Shown here: positions 44,103-49,242 of the stretch, piece after piece
Position numbering within the stretch: position 1 is the first letter of the stretch
Layout: every line of letters begins with the position of its first letter
Source: Candidatus Gygaella obscura
GTDB taxonomy: Bacteria > Omnitrophota > Gorgyraeia > Gygaellales > Gygaellaceae
DNA: 49,242 nt
Reading direction: 5' to 3'
Assembly (NCBI GenBank): GCA_030765485.1
Contig: JAVCCR010000013.1
Location: 1 to 49,242, forward strand
Program-made: the position numbers and the translations under genes
The notes under the pieces: generated by a model
Seen by the model: the letters and a program-made list of their open reading frames with translations, nothing else
Told to the model about the DNA's origin: nothing
Databases searched by the model: none

Positions 44103-44441
44103 ATGCATATAAAAGAAGAAGATATCAGGATTGATTTTTTTAAATCATCCGGTCCTGGTGGTCAGCGCAAGAATAAAAAAGAGACTGCGGTTAGAGCTGT
44201 TCATCTACCTACAGGTATAAGCGTATTGGCTACTGAATCCAGAACACAGGCGCGCAATAAACAGATTGCGATAATGAGATTAAAGAAGCGCCTGAAAGAG
44301 CTTTTGGCAAAGCGCAAAAAAAGAGTTCCTATAAGATTGCCGTTAGCGGTTAAGGAAAATATTCTTAAAGAAAAGAAAAAAAGAAGCCAGATAAAAAAAA
44401 GCCGCAAGAAGAATTTGGAATCTTTTTTAGAAGATGAATAA
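44103..44441 (+). CDS. Stand-alone RF-1 domain protein (ribosome-rescue type)
   Basis: A 112-residue protein with the catalytic GGQ loop of class I release factors (SSGPGGQRKNK, residues about 14-24) followed by TAVRAVHLPTGISV and a long Lys/Arg-rich C-terminal tail. Lacking codon-recognition domains, it resembles ArfB/YaeJ or the mitochondrial C12orf65 group that free stalled ribosomes. The common GGQHVNK continuation reads GGQRKNK here, as seen in the latter group. It starts 7 bases after cyclophilin and overlaps the next gene by 8 bases. Confidence 0.87.
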   Translation: MHIKEEDIRIDFFKSSGPGGQRKNKKETAVRAVHLPTGISVLATESRTQARNKQIAIMRLKKRLKELLAKRKKRVPIRLPLAVKENILKEKKKRSQIKKSRKKNLESFLEDE

Positions 44442-46527
44442 TTTCTTATTAATTGACATTTTAGATAGGGTCAATTTGGTTGTTTTTTTTACAAGCATTC
44501 TGCTTTGTGTGTTTGTTTTGTTATTAAAGCCGCAGACAAAGACAGAAAAGAAAAACATGGCTCTATTAAGTACCTTTTTGCTTGTTTTATTTATTGAGAT
44601 GTTTGGGTTTCCGGTTACGGTTTATCTTTTGTCCAGTTGGCTTAAGCAGAAAAGCATTTTGCCGGTTATAGATTTTCATAAATTCCATTTGGTGCTTGTT
44701 TATTTAGGTTTAGAGAAGAGTGAATTTGCCAGGAAGCTGTTGCTTTTTTCATTTCATATGGGTCTTCTGATAGGGTTTATTTTATTGTTCTTGGGATGGA
44801 AGCGCATCTATCAAAAGAACAAGCAACAACTTGTTACAACAAGTATATATAGGTATCTAAGGCACCCTCAGTATGCGGGGTTATTGTTGATTTGTTTTAT
44901 TTATTTTATTAAATCACCGACTCTGCCTTCAATGGTTATGTTCTTTGTGCTTTTGTTTAGTTATGTATGGTTGGCAAGAAGAGAGGATAATTTGCTGTAC
45001 GTGAAATACAAAGAAGAATTCATTAAGTATAAGAAAAATACCGGGGCGTTTTTTCCCAGGCTATTTGCATTTATTTTTGTAATGGTTTTTTTTATGTCGG
45101 TTCCTGGGGTTGGTTTTTGTCAAGCGCAGGAGTTTTCTTATTTCGGTATAGGCTATGGCAATAGGGATTTTGACGGAAGGATTCTTAGACAACAGGCAAG
45201 TTTTTATAAGGATACAGATAGCAATTGGGTAAGGTTTATTGATATAACCTGGGATGAAATAGAGCCATCTATTCCAACCGCAGACGGTATTCATTCCTAC
45301 GATTGGGAAAGGTTGGATTTTCTTATCAATGAATGGCAGAATGCAGGTTTTGATATCCAGCTGGCTATTGATCCTTATTCTTCTTGGGCTGCCAATGAGC
45401 GAGCCGAAAGCGAAGATGTTCCTAGTTTTCTATGGATAAAAGAAGAGAACAAAAAGCATTTTCAAGAATTTATTTTTGCTATGGCTGCAAGATATGATGC
45501 GGATGGCTCTTCAGACATGCCGAATATTCAAAAGCCGATTTTTTATTATTCGATTGGTACAAGAGAGATTTTCAATAATTTTTGTAAAGAAGATTATAGG
45601 AAGTTTGCAGAATTCATAAAGTTTACCAGTAAAACCTTGAAAGAGGCAAATCCGAAGATTAAGGTAATTCTCAGCGGGATTGATATGGGTAATATTTTTG
45701 ACGAACGGGTAAAAAGAAGGCAGTTTCATAATTATCAAGGTAAGCTTACACAGATGCTTTTTTGTGCAAAAAGATTCATAAAACTTGCCGAGTGTGCTGA
45801 TGTGATAGAACTGCGCTGTGACTGCGACTATACGGGTATTCCTGATGCCGTTAATTATATAAAAGAACAGTTGAATATTAATAATATTACTATTCCTGTT
45901 TGGGCCAGCGTTAATCTGATAGATTCAATTTTTTTAACTGAACAGCATAAATATTCCAGCCATTTTTTTAAAAGGGCAAGGTTATTAAAAAAGATACTGC
46001 AAAACAAGCGTCATAAAAGGTATGACATTACCTATGAATGGCTTACCCGGCAGCAGTCGAATATTTTATTCAAGAAGACTGTGATGTTAAAGGCCTTTGG
46101 CGTGGATAAGGTTAATTTTCAGTCTTTGGAGAATTCAAAAGAAGGAAATTACTCTACAGGCATTATTGATATCAAAGGGAAAAAGCGGCCTTCTTTTTAT
46201 GCCCTTAAGTTGATGAATGACAAATTAGGGCAAGCGCAGTTTTTAGAAAGGTTGAATTTAGGCCCTGGGGTATACGCTTTTAAATTCAGGAAAGAAAATA
46301 CTATAATTTATGCTTTGTGGAATGATGCTCGGGAGTTTCTTTTTCCTTGGGAAAGTTATTCCAGGCAGAAGGTTATTTTGAAAATCCCCGCTGAGTCTGC
46401 ACGGGTGACATTAAATTTTACAAGAACAAAACAGTCGGATGCGGTGAGCATACTAAAGCCCGTAAGAAACAATATTTTAAAATTTGTTTTAGAAGATGAT
46501 CCGATAATAGTGGAGTATACAGAATGA
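44434..46527 (+). CDS. Membrane ICMT/PEMT-like methyltransferase fused to glycosidase-like domain
   Basis: A 697-residue protein with two unrelated parts. Residues 1 to about 210 form a polytopic membrane domain with the isoprenylcysteine/phospholipid methyltransferase signature (TTSIYRYLRHPQYAGLLL, later RREDNLLYVKYKEEF). Residues about 209-231 look like an internal signal peptide or membrane anchor (LFAFIFVMVFFMSVPGVGFC). The rest (about 235-697) resembles an extracytoplasmic (beta/alpha)8 glycoside hydrolase (VRFIDITWDEIEPS, FDIQLAIDPYSSWA, FYYSIGTREI) with a C-terminal beta domain. The frame is continuous. An internal start near ATG 45082 could also make the second part alone. Substrates are unknown. 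Confidence 0.72.
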   Translation: MNNFLLIDILDRVNLVVFFTSILLCVFVLLLKPQTKTEKKNMALLSTFLLVLFIEMFGFPVTVYLLSSWLKQKSILPVIDFHKFHLVLVYLGLEKSEFARKLLLFSFHMGLLIGFILLFLGWKRIYQKNKQQLVTTSIYRYLRHPQYAGLLLICFIYFIKSPTLPSMVMFFVLLFSYVWLARREDNLLYVKYKEEFIKYKKNTGAFFPRLFAFIFVMVFFMSVPGVGFCQAQEFSYFGIGYGNRDFDGRILRQQASFYKDTDSNWVRFIDITWDEIEPSIPTADGIHSYDWERLDFLINEWQNAGFDIQLAIDPYSSWAANERAESEDVPSFLWIKEENKKHFQEFIFAMAARYDADGSSDMPNIQKPIFYYSIGTREIFNNFCKEDYRKFAEFIKFTSKTLKEANPKIKVILSGIDMGNIFDERVKRRQFHNYQGKLTQMLFCAKRFIKLAECADVIELRCDCDYTGIPDAVNYIKEQLNINNITIPVWASVNLIDSIFLTEQHKYSSHFFKRARLLKKILQNKRHKRYDITYEWLTRQQSNILFKKTVMLKAFGVDKVNFQSLENSKEGNYSTGIIDIKGKKRPSFYALKLMNDKLGQAQFLERLNLGPGVYAFKFRKENTIIYALWNDAREFLFPWESYSRQKVILKIPAESARVTLNFTRTKQSDAVSILKPVRNNILKFVLEDDPIIVEYTE

Positions 46528-47423
46528 GCGTAATTGTATTAGGAACTATCGGGCTAGATACCATCAAAACACCTGTTGCTTTAAAAAAAGATATTCTAGG
46601 CGGTTCGGCAGTACATTTTTCCATGGCGGCAAGAATTTTTACCAAGGTTCATATGGTTTCCTGCGTGGGAAGTGATTTTCCTGAAAAGTATAATAGTTTT
46701 TTGACGAATAGGGATATTGATCTACGTTCGATTTCTGTGATTAATGGTGAAAACTTCCGTTGGTCCGGTGAGTATAAAAAGGATTTTAATTGCGCTATTA
46801 CTAAAAAAACAGTAATCGGCGTACTGGCTAATTTTAAACCGGATATTACTAAAGACCAGCGCAGGATAAAGAATGTTTTCTTAGCCAATGTTGATCCCAG
46901 ATTACAGTTATCTTTATTGAAGAAATTTATTTCTCCTGGATTGGTGGCTTGTGACAGCATGAATTATTGGATTGAAAATAGTAAAAAAGATCTGCTGCGG
47001 GTTTTAAAAAAGGTGCAGATTTTTTTCTGTAACGATCAGGAGGCAAGACAGCTTACCGGAGAATATAATATCATCAAGGCCTCAAAGAAATTATTAAAGA
47101 TGGGCCCAAAGATAGTTTTGATTAAAAAAGGAGAGCATGGGGTGTTGCTTAATGCAGATAGTTTCATGGTTGCGCTTCCTGCGTTTCCGATCGATGGGAT
47201 AATTGATGCTACCGGCGCCGGAGATAGCTTTGCCGGTGGGTTTATGGGAAGCTTGTCTTTAGAAAAAAAAATCACCAGAGAATCTATCTTTAACGCGATC
47301 ATAAAAGCTACGGTTATTGCTTCGTTTAATGTTCAGGGATTTGGTTTGGTGGCTACGGCAGGCTTAAATAAAAAATCGATTTCAAAACGTATAAACAAAT
47401 ATAAGAAATTATTTTCTCTATAA
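46524..47423 (+). CDS. PfkB-family carbohydrate kinase
   Basis: A 299-residue ribokinase-fold kinase. The N-terminal GGSAVHFSMAARIFTKVHMV region binds sugar, FFCNDQEARQLTG is the middle signature, and DATGAGDSFAGGFMGSL (residues about 231-247) holds the anion hole and catalytic Asp. It phosphorylates a sugar, nucleoside or related alcohol; which one cannot be deduced. It overlaps the glycosidase-like fusion by 4 bases, so a role in processing a sugar released there is conceivable. Confidence 0.87.
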   Translation: MSVIVLGTIGLDTIKTPVALKKDILGGSAVHFSMAARIFTKVHMVSCVGSDFPEKYNSFLTNRDIDLRSISVINGENFRWSGEYKKDFNCAITKKTVIGVLANFKPDITKDQRRIKNVFLANVDPRLQLSLLKKFISPGLVACDSMNYWIENSKKDLLRVLKKVQIFFCNDQEARQLTGEYNIIKASKKLLKMGPKIVLIKKGEHGVLLNADSFMVALPAFPIDGIIDATGAGDSFAGGFMGSLSLEKKITRESIFNAIIKATVIASFNVQGFGLVATAGLNKKSISKRINKYKKLFSL

Positions 47424-47441
47424 CAGAAAGAGCACAACAAG

Positions 47442-48974
47442 ATGAAAAAGATTTTACCTTTAATAATTATTGTATTAGCGGTTAGTTCGGTTTTAACCTT
47501 TATTTTTATCAGAGGAATAGATAAGCAGGATATAAAAGTGGATGTTGATTTATATGTGATGAGCTATTGCCCTTATTCGGTGTTAGCTGAGAGTTCCTTT
47601 AGTATCCTAAAAGATATCTACCGCGATAAGATTAATATAAATATTAACTATATAGCCGAATTAGAAGGTAATAATCTTTCTGCTATGCATGGGATTGATG
47701 AGCTTAAAGAGAACATGCGCCAGCTTGTGATCGCAGCTTACTATAGAAATAAGTTTTGGGATTATTTAGCAGCAAGGAATTCTTTTGTTAAGGCTGATAA
47801 TTGGCAAGGCAGCCTTTTGATAGTTGGAATAGACCCGCAAGATATAGAATCAAAAGTCGAGTCTGTTGGCAAAGCACTGTTATTGAAGAACATTAAAAAA
47901 GCTAATGATTTAGGCGTTATAGCTAGCCCGACAGTTTATATCAACAATAAGCTTTATGAGGGAAGTAATGATGTCGCTTCCTTAGCAGTTGCAATATGTA
48001 AGGAATTTAATCAGACTAAACCTGCGATATGCGTAAAGCTTCCAGAGTGTTTTAGCGATTCTGATTGTTATCTACCTTTTAAAAACGGCAAGTGTGTTAA
48101 AATTGAAGATAAAGATGGCGTTTGTGAATTTGAAGATGCTGTTAGATTTAAGGCCTATCTGGTGGAATCAAAAGATTGCCTGAATTGTTCCGATTATTTG
48201 TTTGCCTTAAGGACGTATGAGAAGCTGTTTCGTGGAATGACGCTAGAGCATATCGATTATGCAACCAAGATAGGTAAGGAAGTCGCTGGAAGAGCTGGTC
48301 TAACCGCATTACCTGCGGTTGTATTTGAAAAGGGGATTGAATCTGCAAAAAGTTTCAACCGCGCCACAGCTTCAGGCATGGTAAAAAAATCAGGCAGTAG
48401 CGATTATTATCTTGGTTCTGATATGTTATTAAAGGGTCAGCTTTTTCTCGATAGAAAAGAAAAAGCAGACACACTTACTCTTTTTGTAATGAGCTATTGT
48501 CCTTTTAGTGTGGCATTAGAGAATGCTCTAATAGAGAAGATAAATAATGATAATCTGGATTTAAAGCTCGAGTTTAAATACATATTTTCTAAGGATAAAG
48601 ATGGTAATATGGTTTCCTTGCACGGTAAGGAGGAGATGCATGAGAATATTGAGCAGATGATCGTACAAAAATATTATCCGGATAAGTTTTTTGATTATAT
48701 ATTATGCCGCAATAAGGATATTAAAAATAGAGACACCTGGAGAGAATGTGCGACTTCTTTCGGTATGGATCCGAAAGAAATCGAAATAAAGGCCTTTGAG
48801 GAAAACAAAGTTTTGGTAGAGGAAAGCGAAAAACTTTGCCGGGGTTTGGATGTCAAAGCCAGCCCTACGATATTCTGGCAGAATAATTACAGGTTAAACA
48901 ACAGAAGCGAGCTTAAGAAAATCAATGGGTTAGCAGATATTGATCTTGAAAAAAGCTCGGGTTCGTGCCGTTAA
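47442..48974 (+). CDS. Membrane-anchored protein with three thioredoxin-like modules
   Basis: A 510-residue protein anchored by an N-terminal helix (residues about 4-24). Domains 1 (about 32-190) and 3 (about 340-505) are related to each other and resemble DsbA/GILT-like folds. They begin LYVMSYCPYS (Cys43) and LFVMSYCPFS (Cys353), and each has a cis-Pro type segment (ASPTVYINN, ASPTIFWQN). Both have CxxS instead of CxxC. Domain 2 (about 230-335) carries CLNC (Cys246, Cys249) and LPAVVF. A Cys-rich linker (about 199-227) joins domains 1 and 2. A role in periplasmic thiol chemistry is likely; it may use monothiol and dithiol sites in relay. Confidence 0.78.
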   Translation: MKKILPLIIIVLAVSSVLTFIFIRGIDKQDIKVDVDLYVMSYCPYSVLAESSFSILKDIYRDKINININYIAELEGNNLSAMHGIDELKENMRQLVIAAYYRNKFWDYLAARNSFVKADNWQGSLLIVGIDPQDIESKVESVGKALLLKNIKKANDLGVIASPTVYINNKLYEGSNDVASLAVAICKEFNQTKPAICVKLPECFSDSDCYLPFKNGKCVKIEDKDGVCEFEDAVRFKAYLVESKDCLNCSDYLFALRTYEKLFRGMTLEHIDYATKIGKEVAGRAGLTALPAVVFEKGIESAKSFNRATASGMVKKSGSSDYYLGSDMLLKGQLFLDRKEKADTLTLFVMSYCPFSVALENALIEKINNDNLDLKLEFKYIFSKDKDGNMVSLHGKEEMHENIEQMIVQKYYPDKFFDYILCRNKDIKNRDTWRECATSFGMDPKEIEIKAFEENKVLVEESEKLCRGLDVKASPTIFWQNNYRLNNRSELKKINGLADIDLEKSSGSCR

Positions 48975-49029
48975 TCTCTAATAGTTTTTATAGTATTTAT
49001 ATGTTATAATTAATCAAATACATAAATTT

Positions 49030-49242
49030 ATGAAGAAAACCATAATTATTGCTTTGGGGATGTGTGTTGTTTTATCCGGTTACTGTGATGCTGGTACTTA
49101 TGATTTGGAGATAATCACCTATTATCCTGCTCCTTACGGTATTTATGAGCAGCTTCAGGCTGATAAATTAGCAGTAGGAGATATTAATGAAGATGGTAAA
49201 TTGACCGGTGGGGATATCCCAGAAGATGGTGCTTTAGCAGTT
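49030..49242 (+). CDS. Secreted protein with YYPAPYG motif, 3' end outside window
   Basis: Only the first 71 residues are visible. A signal peptide (MKKTIIIALGMCVVLSGYCD, cleavage near residue 21) is followed by LEIITYYPAPYGIYEQLQAD and then DINEDGKLTGGD, which fits an EF-hand or dockerin-like calcium loop (D1, N3, D5, G6, D12). The YYPAPYG stretch is one I associate with secreted proteins of Candidatus Omnitrophota that have large extracellular parts. A TATAAT at 49005-49010 may be its -10 box, but I found no matching -35. The function cannot be assigned from the fragment. Confidence 0.6.
   Translation, partial: MKKTIIIALGMCVVLSGYCDAGTYDLEIITYYPAPYGIYEQLQADKLAVGDINEDGKLTGGDIPEDGALAV

Overview
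The window is 49 kb of AT-rich bacterial chromosome in which every supported gene lies on the + strand. Several features point to an obligate anaerobe with a two-membrane envelope: two [FeFe]-hydrogenase gene sets with their maturases, rubrerythrin and desulforedoxin-type proteins, Rex, lipoproteins and an AsmA-like protein. The secreted ORF entering at the right edge carries a YYPAPYG stretch that I associate with Candidatus Omnitrophota (OP3). That lineage assignment is an inference; the complete 16S gene at about 37991-39551 would settle it.

Layout. 1-6545: end of fusA, two small peptidoglycan-binding lipoproteins, a membrane-anchored serine hydrolase of beta-lactamase fold, NAD(P)HX epimerase, a desulforedoxin-like mini-protein, rubrerythrin, a HemW-like radical SAM protein, a four-helix membrane protein and a HAD phosphatase. 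6625-9722: a small signalling group made of PilZ, STAS-PilZ and REC-GGDEF-MshEN proteins, with a decayed nitroreductase remnant between the first two. 9719-13590: a sugar-isomerase fold protein, a nitroreductase, TrpB2, a HAD hydrolase and a YgbA-like protein.

13686-31676 is the centrepiece. A consensus promoter and a possible Rex operator precede rex. Then follow a lone receiver domain, NuoE-like, NuoF-like and HydA1 proteins, an AhpD-like protein, a Cache-HAMP histidine kinase, a receiver domain FUSED to a second NuoE-like subunit, a larger NuoF-like protein and HydA2. A 117-nt gap with riboswitch-like folding potential leads to TM1266-like, HydF, HydG and HydE genes, then J-domain, methyltransferase, Gly-rich Zn-ribbon and FAD/NAD disulfide-reductase-like genes. 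My reading is that two NAD(H)-linked, possibly electron-bifurcating, hydrogenases are encoded together with a phosphorelay whose receiver domains are tied to the NuoE subunit. The HydA1 L1 motif, the NuoE1 cluster motif and the HydG C-terminal cluster motif each have an altered cysteine pattern.

31916-37756: an orphan small protein, a TPR-like protein, an AsmA-like protein, two small genes (one Cys-triplet protein translationally coupled to an ArsP/YraQ-type permease), a RecB/Cas4-like nuclease, CutA and a third nitroreductase-family protein. 37795-43131: a complete rRNA operon (16S, tRNA-Ile, tRNA-Ala, 23S, 5S) with promoter, boxA-like sites and a strong terminator. 43230-49242: a Zn-ribbon membrane protein, cyclophilin, a stand-alone RF-1-domain protein, an unusual membrane methyltransferase plus glycosidase-like fusion, a PfkB kinase, a protein with three thioredoxin-like modules, and the start of a secreted protein cut by the window edge.
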